Part shown: in pieces, positions 18,192-27,794 of the stretch | Layout: every line of letters begins with the position of its first letter | How positions within the stretch are numbered: the first letter of the stretch is position 1 | Assembly: GCA_947496695.1 (NCBI GenBank) | Contig: CANMEI010000001.1 | Coordinates: forward strand, 372,001 to 436,000 | Source: an uncultured Cellulophaga sp. | GTDB lineage: Bacteria; Bacteroidota; Bacteroidia; Flavobacteriales; Flavobacteriaceae | DNA: 64,000 nt | Direction: 5' to 3' | The notes under the pieces: generated by a model | What the model saw: the letters and a program-made list of their open reading frames with translations, nothing else | Databases searched by the model: none | Told to the model about the DNA's origin: nothing | Made by a program: the position numbers and the translations under genes

Positions 18192-21100
18192 TTGAGCCAA
18201 AACAATATTCAACAGCTATACGCACAGTCTCCACAATTGCAGTTACTGCAAACTGCCATATCTAAATTTGAAAAAAACAAAGCTTTAATTGTTTTAAACG
18301 GACTCATAGGATCATCTCTATCCTATGTTTTATCAGATGCATTTAAAACAGCTGACAAACCTTTTTTATTAGTCTTTAATGATAAAGAACAAGCGGCTTA
18401 CCATTTGAATGATTTAGAACAATTAGTGGGTGAAAAAGATGTACTTTTTTATCCTGGAAGTTACCGAAGACCTTATCAAATTGAAGAAACTGACAATGCA
18501 AATGTATTGTTACGTGCTGAAGTTTTAAACCGAATAAATTCTCGTAAAAAACCAGCAATAATTGTTACGTATCCTGATGCTCTTTTTGAAAAAGTAGTTA
18601 CAAGAAAAGAACTGGATAAAAACACTCTTAAAATTAAACTTGAAGATTCTTTATCACTTGATTTTTTAAATGAAGTGCTTTTTGAGTACAAATTTAAGCG
18701 TGTAGATTTTGTTACAGAGCCTGGAGAATTTTCTGTTCGCGGTGGTATTGTAGATGTTTTTTCATTTTCAAATGATGAACCTTATCGTTTAGAATTTTTT
18801 GGCGATGAAGTAGATAGTATTAGAACTTTTGATGTTGAATCTCAACTATCAAAAGAAAAAGTTACCAAAATTACGATTATACCTAATGTAGAAAATAAAT
18901 TTGTTGACGAAACAAGGCAGAGTTTTTTAAAATATATTGCACCAAACACTATCGTTTTTAGTAGTGATGTTGAAGTATTATTAAACCGGTTAGATACTTT
19001 TTTTGAAAAAGCTAAAGATGCTTTTAGTAAATTTTCTGAAACTATTAATCATTCGCAACCAGAAACACTTTTTGTAAATTCAGAATTACTAAAACAGGAA
19101 TTAAAGAGTTTTAATTTACTTACCTCGGGGCAATCAAAAAATAAAGATACCTCACAAACAATTGAATTTAAAACAAAACCACAACCTTCATTTAATAAAA
19201 AATTCGATTTATTAATTGATGCTTTAAACGAACAGCAAAAGGCAGGTTTTACAAACTATATATTTTGTTCAACTGAGCAACAAGCACAGCGTTTTCATGA
19301 TATTTTTAATGAAGTTGGAAAAAAAGTACACTACCAAACAGTAGTATTTCCTTTATACCAAGGTTTTATTGATGTTGATTTAAAAATAACTTGCTTTACC
19401 GATCATCAAATTTTTGAACGCTATCATAAATTTCATCTAAAAAATGGCTATTCTAAAAAACAAGCCATTACACTTAAAGAATTAAACAAACTAGAAATTG
19501 GTGATTATGTAACTCATATGGACCATGGAATTGGAAAATTTGGTGGTTTACAAAAAATAGATGTAGAGGGTAAAAAACAAGAAGCCATAAAACTTATTTA
19601 TGGTGAGCGTGATATTTTATATGTTAGTATACACTCACTACATAAAATATCAAAATTTAATGGTAAAGATGGTGCACCTCCTAAAATTTACAAATTAGGC
19701 TCAGGAGCTTGGAAAAAAGTTAAAGAAAAAGCAAAATCTAGAGTCAAAAAAATAGCATTTAACCTTATTAAAATTTATGCTAAAAGACGCTTAGAAAAAG
19801 GATTTCAATATGCTCCTGATGGTTATTTACAGCATGAGTTAGAAGCTTCATTTATATACGAAGACACACCTGACCAAAGTAAAGCAACAGAAGATATTAA
19901 ACGTGATATGGAAAGTGAACGACCTATGGATCGTTTAATTTGTGGTGATGTTGGTTTTGGAAAAACAGAAGTTGCCATACGTGCTGCTTTTAAAGCGGTT
20001 GCCAATGGCAAACAAGTTGCAGTTTTAGTTCCTACAACTATTCTTGCTTTTCAACATAGCCGAACATTTAGTGAACGTTTAAAAGATTTACCTGTTACGG
20101 TTGATTATTTAAACCGTTTTAGAACTGCTAAGCAGAAAAAAGAAACACTTGAAAAATTATCAGAAGGTAAAGTTGATATTATTGTTGGCACACACCAACT
20201 TGTAAATAAAAAAGTACAGTTTAAAGATTTGGGGTTATTAATTGTTGATGAAGAGCAAAAATTTGGAGTATCAGTCAAAGACAAATTAAAATCTATTAAA
20301 GAGAACGTTGATGTACTAACCTTAACAGCTACACCTATACCACGTACACTGCAATTCAGTTTAATGGCAGCTAGAGATTTATCAGTAATAAATACTCCTC
20401 CACCAAACAGGTACCCTATACAAAGTGAAGTAATTCGTTTTTCAGAAGAAATTATTCGTGATGCGGTGAGCTATGAAGTACAACGTGGTGGGCAAGTTTT
20501 TTTCATACATAATCGGATTGAAAATATTAAAGAAGTAGCTGGTTTAATTCAACGTTTAGTTCCTGATGCAAAAGTAGGTATTGGTCACGGACAAATGGAA
20601 GGTAAAAAATTAGAAGAAATAATGCTTTCGTTTATAAATAGTGAATTTGACGTTCTGGTTTCTACAACTATTATTGAAAGCGGGCTTGATGTTTCAAACG
20701 CAAATACCATCTTTATAAATAATGCCAATAATTTTGGATTAAGTGACTTACATCAAATGCGTGGTCGTGTTGGTCGAAGCAATAAAAAAGCGTTCTGTTA
20801 CTTTATAACACCATCATTTCATAACATGACCAGTGATGCGCAAAAAAGAATACAAGCATTACAACAATTTTCAGAATTAGGTAGTGGTTTTAATATTGCT
20901 ATGAAAGATTTAGAAATTCGTGGTGCTGGAGATTTATTAGGTGGTGAGCAAAGCGGATTTATTAATGATATTGGTTTTGATGCTTATCAAAAAATATTAG
21001 TTGAAGCTGTTGACGAATTAAAAGAAAACGAGTTTAAAGATCTATACGAAGAGATTGAAGGAGAACAAGAAAAAATATTTGTAAAAGAAACTCAAATTGA

Positions 21101-21566
21101 TGCCGATTTTGAAATACTTTTTCCTGATGATTATGTAAATAACATTACGGAACGATTGAATTTATATACCGAACTCAACCTTATAAAAGACGAAGACGGA
21201 CTTAAAAAATTTGAAACACAATTAATTGATCGTTTTGGAGAGTTACCAATTGAAGTTGAAGATTTAATAAATTCTGTTCGTATAAAGTGGATTGCAAATT
21301 CTATTGGATTAGAAAAAATAGTAATGAAAAAAGGTAAAATGATTGGTTATTTTATTAGTGACCAACAGTCCGATTTTTACCAAAGCACTATATTTACTAA
21401 GGTTTTACAATTTGTACAAGCACATCCTAAGCTGTGTAAAATAAAAGAAAAACAAACTAGAAACGGATTACGTTTGCTCTTAGTTTTTGAAAACATTCGT
21501 TCTATTGATAAAGCTTATTTATCATTAAAACCATTAGAAATAAAAGAAAAAGTTACTTCAAATTAA
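18192..21566 (+). CDS. mfd: Transcription-repair coupling factor
   Basis: About 1124 residues. Mfd removes RNA polymerase stalled at DNA lesions and recruits UvrA. Domains in order: UvrB-like N-terminal region; RNA polymerase interaction domain (CarD-like) around EIGDYVTHMDHGIGKFGG; translocase motifs GDVGFGKTEVAIRAAF (Walker A), IVDEEQKFGV (DEEQ), TLTATPIPRTLQ, STTIIESGLDVSNANT and QMRGRVGRSN; C-terminal TRCF domain. No ATG fits the start. I choose TTG at 18192 (LSQNNIQQLY read as MSQNN) because the TTG at 18174 is part of the promoter -7 box. It is followed 29 bp later by the TlpA-like gene. Confidence 0.96.
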   Translation: MSQNNIQQLYAQSPQLQLLQTAISKFEKNKALIVLNGLIGSSLSYVLSDAFKTADKPFLLVFNDKEQAAYHLNDLEQLVGEKDVLFYPGSYRRPYQIEETDNANVLLRAEVLNRINSRKKPAIIVTYPDALFEKVVTRKELDKNTLKIKLEDSLSLDFLNEVLFEYKFKRVDFVTEPGEFSVRGGIVDVFSFSNDEPYRLEFFGDEVDSIRTFDVESQLSKEKVTKITIIPNVENKFVDETRQSFLKYIAPNTIVFSSDVEVLLNRLDTFFEKAKDAFSKFSETINHSQPETLFVNSELLKQELKSFNLLTSGQSKNKDTSQTIEFKTKPQPSFNKKFDLLIDALNEQQKAGFTNYIFCSTEQQAQRFHDIFNEVGKKVHYQTVVFPLYQGFIDVDLKITCFTDHQIFERYHKFHLKNGYSKKQAITLKELNKLEIGDYVTHMDHGIGKFGGLQKIDVEGKKQEAIKLIYGERDILYVSIHSLHKISKFNGKDGAPPKIYKLGSGAWKKVKEKAKSRVKKIAFNLIKIYAKRRLEKGFQYAPDGYLQHELEASFIYEDTPDQSKATEDIKRDMESERPMDRLICGDVGFGKTEVAIRAAFKAVANGKQVAVLVPTTILAFQHSRTFSERLKDLPVTVDYLNRFRTAKQKKETLEKLSEGKVDIIVGTHQLVNKKVQFKDLGLLIVDEEQKFGVSVKDKLKSIKENVDVLTLTATPIPRTLQFSLMAARDLSVINTPPPNRYPIQSEVIRFSEEIIRDAVSYEVQRGGQVFFIHNRIENIKEVAGLIQRLVPDAKVGIGHGQMEGKKLEEIMLSFINSEFDVLVSTTIIESGLDVSNANTIFINNANNFGLSDLHQMRGRVGRSNKKAFCYFITPSFHNMTSDAQKRIQALQQFSELGSGFNIAMKDLEIRGAGDLLGGEQSGFINDIGFDAYQKILVEAVDELKENEFKDLYEEIEGEQEKIFVKETQIDADFEILFPDDYVNNITERLNLYTELNLIKDEDGLKKFETQLIDRFGELPIEVEDLINSVRIKWIANSIGLEKIVMKKGKMIGYFISDQQSDFYQSTIFTKVLQFVQAHPKLCKIKEKQTRNGLRLLLVFENIRSIDKAYLSLKPLEIKEKVTSN

Positions 21567-21595
21567 TTTGGAGCGGTTTTTGTAAAAAAATAATT

Positions 21596-22924
21596 ATGAA
21601 AAAAATATTATTTGCGATAGTTGCTTTATTAGCACTAAACATAAATGCACAACACACTATATCTGGTACATTCACACCAGCCGAAGATTTTACTTGGCTG
21701 ATTGCTTATCGCCTAAAAGAAGGTACTCAAGTTTACGTTGCTGATACAAAAATAGATAAAGGCTCATTTTCATTAACCATACCTGAAGGTAAAGAAATTG
21801 GCACCTATAGAATAGTATACGCTGTACCACAAGAAGAATATAATTTTGATATTATTTACAATGGTAAAGAAGATATCGTTTTTCATTTTGATGTAGACAA
21901 TGGGGCTTCCTTTGAAAAATCTGAAGAGAATATTATATTAAGTAATTACTTAAGAGACATAGCTACTTCTCAAAAAGAAATTATTAATTTCTACAATTCA
22001 AGCAGTAAAAATAATGCATCAAAATTTAATAAAGCAATAGAAGAACTTAAAGAAATTCAACAATCTTACGAAACAAAATCTGAAGGTTTAATAGCTCATA
22101 ATTTTATAACTGCAAACAAACCCTACATACCTAAGCAACTTGAATCTGTTCAAGATTACGTACAACATAAAAAAGATAATTATTTTAATACTCTTGATTT
22201 CAACAATAGTGTTTTAAAAAGTTCTGCCTTTTTAACTGACAAAGCAACTAATTACGTGTTTACCGCTTTACCTTTAAAACAAGTTACTAAAGCAGAAAAA
22301 GAGGAAATAATAATTGGTAACATTAAAAAATTATCTTCTTACGCAAATACCTCTTCAATAAACTACAAATTTCAATTGTATAATAATTTATGGAACTATG
22401 CTGTAACCTATAATTACAACAAAGTATCAGACTATATTTACACTTCTACTTTAAAAGATTTAGCAGTTGAAACTAACAATACAGAAATTAAAAATGCTAT
22501 TGAGGCACATAACAGACTAAGACTAGGAGAAATTGCTCCAGAAATTACTTTGAAAAATGGACAAACAGCAAAAAAACTTAGCGAATTAGAAGGTGCCACA
22601 AACTATGTTTTGATTTTTTGGAGTAGTACTTGTGGGCATTGTTTAAAAGAGTTACCTCCTTTACACAAAGAACTTAAAAACAAAGCAAATATTAAAGTTA
22701 TAGCTGTTGGTTTAGAAGATGAAATAGAACATTGGGAAACAGAAATTGCTAAGCTACCAAGTTTTGAACATGCAATTTCATTAGGCAAATGGGATAGTAC
22801 TTACGCTGCACTTTATGATATACATGCAACACCTACTTACTATATTTTAGACAAGGATAAAAAAATTATTGCAAAACCAGAAAATGATAAAGCGGTAGTA
22901 GAATTTTTAAACAAAATCTACTAA
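21596..22924 (+). CDS. Secreted TlpA-like thioredoxin-fold protein
   Basis: 442 residues. A Sec signal peptide MKKILFAIVALLALNINAQ is followed by an N-terminal beta-rich region of the kind found before Bacteroidota TlpA proteins, then a helical middle region. The C-terminal redoxin domain begins at GEIAPEITLKNGQTAKKLSE and contains WSSTCGHCLKEL with the CxxC pair (C-G-H-C). It ends with ATPTYYILDKDKKI, the cis-proline region. It probably acts in the periplasm as a thiol-disulfide reductase; the substrate is unknown. The gene is 29 bp after mfd and convergent with the ACT-protein gene. Confidence 0.85.
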   Translation: MKKILFAIVALLALNINAQHTISGTFTPAEDFTWLIAYRLKEGTQVYVADTKIDKGSFSLTIPEGKEIGTYRIVYAVPQEEYNFDIIYNGKEDIVFHFDVDNGASFEKSEENIILSNYLRDIATSQKEIINFYNSSSKNNASKFNKAIEELKEIQQSYETKSEGLIAHNFITANKPYIPKQLESVQDYVQHKKDNYFNTLDFNNSVLKSSAFLTDKATNYVFTALPLKQVTKAEKEEIIIGNIKKLSSYANTSSINYKFQLYNNLWNYAVTYNYNKVSDYIYTSTLKDLAVETNNTEIKNAIEAHNRLRLGEIAPEITLKNGQTAKKLSELEGATNYVLIFWSSTCGHCLKELPPLHKELKNKANIKVIAVGLEDEIEHWETEIAKLPSFEHAISLGKWDSTYAALYDIHATPTYYILDKDKKIIAKPENDKAVVEFLNKIY

Positions 22925-22940
22925 CCGCTCTAAGCTAAAT

Positions 22941-23600
22941 TTATAATGTTTTTAAATCTTTAATAGTTTTAAAAGCAACATCTACATGCTCATCATCTAC
23001 TAAAATTGTAAATTCATTTGTGGTTGATATTACTTCGTAAAGCACGATACCTTCCCATGCTAAACGTTGAAATATAAAGTAATAAATACCTGGAACTGTT
23101 ACATTTTCAGAAGGCAACTTAACTGTAATTGAAGATAAATTTTCAGCCTTTTGAGTGCAACGCTCTACTTGAAATAACTCTTCAACAGTTTTATCAAGGC
23201 TATTGCTTACTACAATATTCAATTCATTTACACCTCTTGATGATGTATAAAAAACATCTTTGTCTTTGTTAATCTCTTTTAACAATAAACGTTGGTTTTC
23301 AAGAATAGAATCTGACAATAAAAATGTAAAATCAGTTAATGAAGAACGCACTGTAATTTCTCCAATATTTTTCAGAACTTTAATGATTTTGTGAGTTGCT
23401 CTAAACTCTAAATCATCAGAAAGTCTTTTTAAAGCCATAACGATAGCCCCATTACGAATGTCTTTTCCTAACTCTGATTCAATCTCTGGTTTTACAATTC
23501 TTGATAGCGATGTAAGGTTAATAATTCCTTGTGCTAAAGCACTCTGTAAGAAAGGTTTTTTTTTGATGTAGTTTTCTACTACTGATGATATTGTTTTCAT
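22941..23600 (-). CDS. ACT-domain protein related to the aspartate kinase regulatory region, no kinase domain
   Basis: 219 residues. The N-terminal 70 residues are helical (MKTISSVVENYIKKKPFLQS). Two beta-alpha-beta segments follow, around GEITVRSSLTDFTFLLSDSI and LSSITVKLPSENVTVPGIYY with AWEGIVLYEVISTTNEFTIL. The second resembles the C-terminal ACT domains of aspartate kinases. No kinase motif (KFGG) is present, so an annotation as aspartate kinase would be misleading. It could be a free-standing amino-acid sensor, but the ligand is unknown. The -7 box TATATTTG on the minus strand lies at 23620-23627. It is preceded on the same strand by yraN. Confidence 0.5.
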   Translation of the reverse strand: MKTISSVVENYIKKKPFLQSALAQGIINLTSLSRIVKPEIESELGKDIRNGAIVMALKRLSDDLEFRATHKIIKVLKNIGEITVRSSLTDFTFLLSDSILENQRLLLKEINKDKDVFYTSSRGVNELNIVVSNSLDKTVEELFQVERCTQKAENLSSITVKLPSENVTVPGIYYFIFQRLAWEGIVLYEVISTTNEFTILVDDEHVDVAFKTIKDLKTL

Positions 23601-23619
23601 GGATGATTGTTGTGAGGTG

Positions 23620-23627
23620 CAAATATA
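23620..23627 (-). promoter_or_regulatory. -7 promoter element of the ACT-protein gene
   Basis: TATATTTG on the minus strand, 20 bp upstream of the ATG at 23600, an exact TAnnTTTG match. It suggests the gene is not simply read through from yraN. Confidence 0.5.
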
Positions 23628-23654
23628 ACAAATTGTTATAAATAAAACAAATAT

Positions 23655-24014
23655 TTAGAAATGATAAAATGCATCTTCCATATGAGACAATTCAAATCCT
23701 GATTTTTTTTTCATTATAGTTATAATATCAAAACGTATAGTAACATCTAAATCATTTGAAGTTACATAATGATCAGCGGCTAACACAAGTAATTTAATTT
23801 TTTTCTGAGAAATTAAATCTGCTACATCATCAATATAATTAGTACTCCTAGCTTTCACCTCAACAATAATTAACACAGCTCCTTTTTGAGCAATTATATC
23901 TACCTCAGCTTTTAGGTATCTATAGTTTCTATAACATATTTTATAACCATTTTTAAGCAGATAATTAACTGCATATTGTTCTCCTAACTTGCCAAAATCA
24001 TTATGTTCTGCCAT
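23655..24014 (-). CDS. yraN: YraN/UPF0102 family endonuclease-like protein
   Basis: 119 residues. The family opening FGKLGEQYAVNYLLKNGYKI and the nuclease-like core AEVDIIAQKGAVLIIVEVKAR (D, E-x-K of a PD-(D/E)xK fold) are present. YraN proteins resemble Holliday-junction resolvases; the activity is not established for most members. The frame opens eight codons further upstream, but MAEHNDFGK at 24014 matches the normal family start. It precedes the ACT-protein gene on the same strand with a 54-bp gap. Confidence 0.9.
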   Translation of the reverse strand: MAEHNDFGKLGEQYAVNYLLKNGYKICYRNYRYLKAEVDIIAQKGAVLIIVEVKARSTNYIDDVADLISQKKIKLLVLAADHYVTSNDLDVTIRFDIITIMKKKSGFELSHMEDAFYHF

Positions 24015-24207
24015 ATTTTTAAAAATAATTATCACCAAAAGTGCATTTCATCGAAAAATTAGGTGACTTAACGTCTTTAACACACCTTCCTACGTAATTT
24101 TATTGCGATTATTGAGTTATCAATTAAGGTTAATAACATTTAATAACAAAATTTTTGCACACAAAAGCACTCAAATTCCCCAAATTTGATCTAAACCTTA
24201 ACTAATT

Positions 24208-25704
24208 ATGGAATATTTTATCAATTGCAATAGTGCACCATTAACTGCTTTTAGTGGTAATTTGGATGTAGATAAAGCGCAACATCTTTACAGAAGGCTA
24301 GGTTTAAGCGCTTCAATAGAAACAATAAATGCTGCTGTAGGACGAAGTGCAAGTGCTGTTATTGACGAATTAATTAATGAGGCAATAAACATGCCTAATA
24401 CTACAGAACCTGAATGGGCATATTGGGATAGAAGTTTTTATCCAGATGATAGTGATGAAAGAAACCCTATTAAAAATGCGCAGTATGAGGAATGGAGACT
24501 TTCCTATACAAAAGCAATATTATCTAATAATTTAAGAGATCGTTTAAGTTTTTTTTGGAGCAATCATTTCGTTACAGAACTTAGAAATTATGATTCCCCT
24601 ACTTATTTGTATGGGTACACTAACTGCCTACAACGTAATGCCATAGGCAATTTTAAAACTTTTACGAGTGAAATAGGGTTAGATAATGCTATGTTGTATT
24701 ATTTAGATGGAGCTTACAACAATGCTGGAAACCCAAATGAAAATTATGGTCGTGAATTATATGAACTGTTCACTTTAGGTGAAGGTAATAACTATACAGA
24801 AGATGATATTATTGAAACTGCAAGAGCTTTAACTGGTTATGTAGAAAGAGGTGATATTGCTTGGTCTCCCGTAAGTTTTGATGAAACAAAATTTGACAAC
24901 ACAGACAAAACAATTTTTGGACAAACTGCCAACTTTGACTATAATGGAGTTATTGATAACCTATTTACACAAAGAGCAGAAGAATCAAGCTGGTATATAT
25001 GTAAAAAACTATACGAATTTTTTGTTCATCCTGATTCTGATGATTTAGAAAATAATGGTAATGCAGCTGCAGTTATAGATGAATTAGCTACAACTTTTAG
25101 AGATAATGATTTTGAAATAGCACCAGTTCTTTCTCAGCTATTTAAAAGTGAACATTTTTTTGATGATGAAGCTATTGGGGTTATTATAAAAAGTCCGTTT
25201 GATATGTTTCTGAACTTGATCAATGAAACTGGCTTTACCTATGACGATAGCATTATTGCTAATATATATAGTACCAGTGAACTTTTAGGTCAAGAAGTTT
25301 TTAACCAACCTGGTGTTGAAGGTTGGTACAGAAATAGAACTTGGATCAATAATAATTATATGATTGGTCGTTGGCTTTCTTGTGAAATGTTTTTAGAAAT
25401 TTTCTATGAAAATAATGATGAAGAATTTTTAGATTTTGCAATAGCATTAACTCCAAATGCATCAAGTGAAAATAACCCTGATGTTGTCGCTACAGCTATT
25501 TTAAATAAGTTACTACCTAAAGGTATTGCAGACGATCAATTAAGTAGCGCTCTAACTGTCTTTAAAGATGAATCTTTAACAAACTATTATGCACCTGACG
25601 GAGACGGAACATGGACTCTCTATAACTATGCCGATTCTGCAAAACAACAAATTTATTACCTTTTACTACATATCATAAGACAACCTGAATTCCAACTAAA
25701 ATAA
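24208..25704 (+). CDS. DUF1800 family protein
   Basis: 498 residues. The N-terminal AQHLYRRLGLSASIETINAA is the DUF1800 opening (family: H-x-L-x-R-x-x-F/L-G). LSFFWSNHFVTE and ENYGRELYELFTLGEGNNYTEDDIIETARALTGY, quoted here in parts, carry the conserved N-Y-x-R-E-L-x-E-L-F-T-L-G block (about residues 186-200). No signal peptide is visible at the chosen start. DUF1800 genes almost always precede a DUF1501 gene, as here with a 10-bp gap, and the pair is widespread in Bacteroidota and Planctomycetes without a known function. There is no good alternative start upstream. Confidence 0.85.
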   Translation: MEYFINCNSAPLTAFSGNLDVDKAQHLYRRLGLSASIETINAAVGRSASAVIDELINEAINMPNTTEPEWAYWDRSFYPDDSDERNPIKNAQYEEWRLSYTKAILSNNLRDRLSFFWSNHFVTELRNYDSPTYLYGYTNCLQRNAIGNFKTFTSEIGLDNAMLYYLDGAYNNAGNPNENYGRELYELFTLGEGNNYTEDDIIETARALTGYVERGDIAWSPVSFDETKFDNTDKTIFGQTANFDYNGVIDNLFTQRAEESSWYICKKLYEFFVHPDSDDLENNGNAAAVIDELATTFRDNDFEIAPVLSQLFKSEHFFDDEAIGVIIKSPFDMFLNLINETGFTYDDSIIANIYSTSELLGQEVFNQPGVEGWYRNRTWINNNYMIGRWLSCEMFLEIFYENNDEEFLDFAIALTPNASSENNPDVVATAILNKLLPKGIADDQLSSALTVFKDESLTNYYAPDGDGTWTLYNYADSAKQQIYYLLLHIIRQPEFQLK

Positions 25705-25714
25705 ACCTACAACT

Positions 25715-27430
25715 ATGTGCGATACTCATAATACATCTCCTCATAAAGGATTAGAACATGAAGGCCATGACCAAGAGCATAAATTGTGGAACAGACGTTC
25801 TTTTCTACAAGCTATGGGGTTAGTAGGTTCTGGTTCTATGATGCTTGGTAGTAATTTACTAAGCGCCTCATCAACATCACCACTTACTTCTGCTATTGCA
25901 GATTTAGAAACTGATAAAATTGTAATATTAATAAGATTAGCGGGTGGTAATGATGGTTTAAGCACTGTTATTCCGGTTGAACAATTTGATGCCTATGCAA
26001 ATGCAAGACCAAATATTTATATTCCAGAAAGTAAAATATTAAAATTGACAGACACCTATGGTGTGCCTAGTTACATGAAATCATTAGAAACTATGTGGGG
26101 CGAAGGTCAATTTAAAGCAGTACATGGTGTTGGTTATGAAAGTCAAAGTTTATCACATTTTACTGGTGATGATATATTTTCGAATACTGATTTAACCACT
26201 ACTGGATTTACAGGTGAAAGAACAGGTTGGATGGGACGTCATTTTGAAAATATCTATAGCGATTATTTAATTAATCCTCCAGCATCACCTGCCGCAATAC
26301 AAATTGGACAATATGGTAGTATGGTTTTCCAAGGTAATGAAACTAATTACGCCTTTGTTACAAGTAATGTTGATCAATTAGAACAAATTGCAGAAACAGG
26401 TGATCAATATACTATTGCAGATCCAGATAATAGTTTATTTGGTGATTGTATGTATGGTGACCAATTAAAGTTTTTAAGAGGTGTAGCAAATACTACCTAT
26501 GAATATTCAGGCACTATACATGATGCTTATGAAGCTGGACAAAATGATGTTGAATATCAAGATAATAGCTTTGCTAAACAATTAGCCATATTAGCTCGAC
26601 TAATAAAAGGTAATCTTGGTACTAAAGTATATATGATATCTATGAGTGGTTTTGACACACATAGTAATCAACCTATAATACATGAAGAATTAATGACTAA
26701 TTTATCATTAGCTATTAATAGTTTTTATGAAGATTTAGCGTTTACGGAACAAGATGATAAAGTTTTAAGTATGACGTATTCTGAATTTGGAAGACGTATT
26801 TACGAAAATGGTTCAAATGGAACTGATCATGGTAAGGCTGCACCTACTTTATTTTTTGGTTCGGGATTAAATGGTAGTGCTTTTGTGGGTGAACATCCTT
26901 CATTAGAAGACCCAAATGAAAGAGGGAATTTAGAATACACGATGGATTTTAGAGACCTTTATGGTACTGTTTTGGCAGAATGGTTATGTGTTGACAGAAC
27001 ATTAGTAGAACAACATTTATTAGGGCATACTTATAAAGCAATTGATTTAGGCTTTAATTGTAGTGGCGAAGTTTTTGAAGATATTGCATATAGTGATGAA
27101 GATCCTGTAATACCAACAACTGATGATGAAGCTGTAGTAGAAGAAAATCCTTCTGATGAATTATTAAATGCGATTATGCATGAGCCATATTATCCTACTA
27201 AAGAAACACCATACATACATTTAGAAATGCCTTTTACAGCACATGTTGATATTAAATTGTACAATATTATGGGGCAGAATGTTGGCACTATTTATAATCA
27301 AATAATGACAGCAGATTCTGTTGAAATAAACATAAGAGAAAATATTCCTAAATTCTTATCTACAGGTAAATATATTTATCAAATACAAGTACAGGATAAA
27401 AAAATGAGTAAATCAATTATGGTAGCATAA
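25715..27430 (+). CDS. DUF1501 family protein with twin-arginine-like signal and T9SS type A sorting domain
   Basis: 571 residues. The N-terminus has WNRRSFLQAMGLVGSGSMML, a twin-arginine-type signal (RRSFLQ) beginning near residue 27. The DUF1501 core follows (LIRLAGGNDGLSTVIP, GWMGRHFENI, MSGFDTHSNQ, YSEFGRRIYENGSNGTDHG); these belong to a sulfatase/alkaline-phosphatase-like fold. The last 75 residues (VDIKLYNIMGQNVGT ... SKSIMV) look like a type A T9SS C-terminal sorting domain. So the protein may cross the inner membrane folded by Tat and then the outer membrane by T9SS. It forms an operon with the DUF1800 gene and is followed by a strong terminator. Confidence 0.85.
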   Translation: MCDTHNTSPHKGLEHEGHDQEHKLWNRRSFLQAMGLVGSGSMMLGSNLLSASSTSPLTSAIADLETDKIVILIRLAGGNDGLSTVIPVEQFDAYANARPNIYIPESKILKLTDTYGVPSYMKSLETMWGEGQFKAVHGVGYESQSLSHFTGDDIFSNTDLTTTGFTGERTGWMGRHFENIYSDYLINPPASPAAIQIGQYGSMVFQGNETNYAFVTSNVDQLEQIAETGDQYTIADPDNSLFGDCMYGDQLKFLRGVANTTYEYSGTIHDAYEAGQNDVEYQDNSFAKQLAILARLIKGNLGTKVYMISMSGFDTHSNQPIIHEELMTNLSLAINSFYEDLAFTEQDDKVLSMTYSEFGRRIYENGSNGTDHGKAAPTLFFGSGLNGSAFVGEHPSLEDPNERGNLEYTMDFRDLYGTVLAEWLCVDRTLVEQHLLGHTYKAIDLGFNCSGEVFEDIAYSDEDPVIPTTDDEAVVEENPSDELLNAIMHEPYYPTKETPYIHLEMPFTAHVDIKLYNIMGQNVGTIYNQIMTADSVEINIRENIPKFLSTGKYIYQIQVQDKKMSKSIMVA

Positions 27431-27462
27431 ATGCAACTATAAGCCTACTTATGCTTTGGTAG

Positions 27463-27496
27463 ACCATTCCAGTTAATGTAACTGGAATGGTTTTTT
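27463..27496. terminator. Intrinsic terminator after the DUF1501 gene
   Basis: Hairpin ACCATTCCAGTTA / TAACTGGAATGGT with ATG loop, then six T residues. It overlaps the end of the convergent small gene at 27499. Confidence 0.92.
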
Positions 27497-27498
27497 AT

Positions 27499-27651
27499 TT
27501 AAGCAAGTTTTGGTTTATCTTTTGGTGTTTTAAAGCTCAACTCTTTTTTTACTTTATGATTTTTATCTTTATACAAACGTGTAACATCTTCCTCTTTTTC
27601 TTGTGTTGGTAATTTAAAATCTAAATCTTTATTAGGTTTTTGATTGCTCAT
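27499..27651 (-). CDS. Small lysine-rich soluble protein, 50 residues
   Basis: Open frame from ATG (27649-27651) to TAA (27499-27501). It begins MSNQKPNKDLDFKLPTQEKE and ends KTPKDKPKLA. It is highly charged, with no hydrophobic segment and no cysteine; lysine is the commonest residue. It is convergent with the DUF1501 gene and divergent from metG. Codon use is like that of the neighbours and the reading frame is clean, so I think it is a real gene, but I do not recognise the family. Confidence 0.55.
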   Translation of the reverse strand: MSNQKPNKDLDFKLPTQEKEEDVTRLYKDKNHKVKKELSFKTPKDKPKLA

Positions 27652-27765
27652 AACTTTCTATTTTATAATAATCAAAACGTAAGAAAAATCTTATAATTGT
27701 ATTTCTGCTAAAAAATCAAACACTTAGTTTTAAGATTAAAAAGATTCCTCTCAGCTAAAAATCTT

Positions 27766-27773
27766 TATTTTTG
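27766..27773 (+). promoter_or_regulatory. -7 promoter element of metG
   Basis: TATTTTTG, an exact TAnnTTTG match, ends 21 bp before the ATG at 27795. An in-frame upstream start at 27771 overlaps this box and is therefore unlikely. Confidence 0.6.
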
Positions 27774-27794
27774 CAGGCAAATAGAATAAATATA

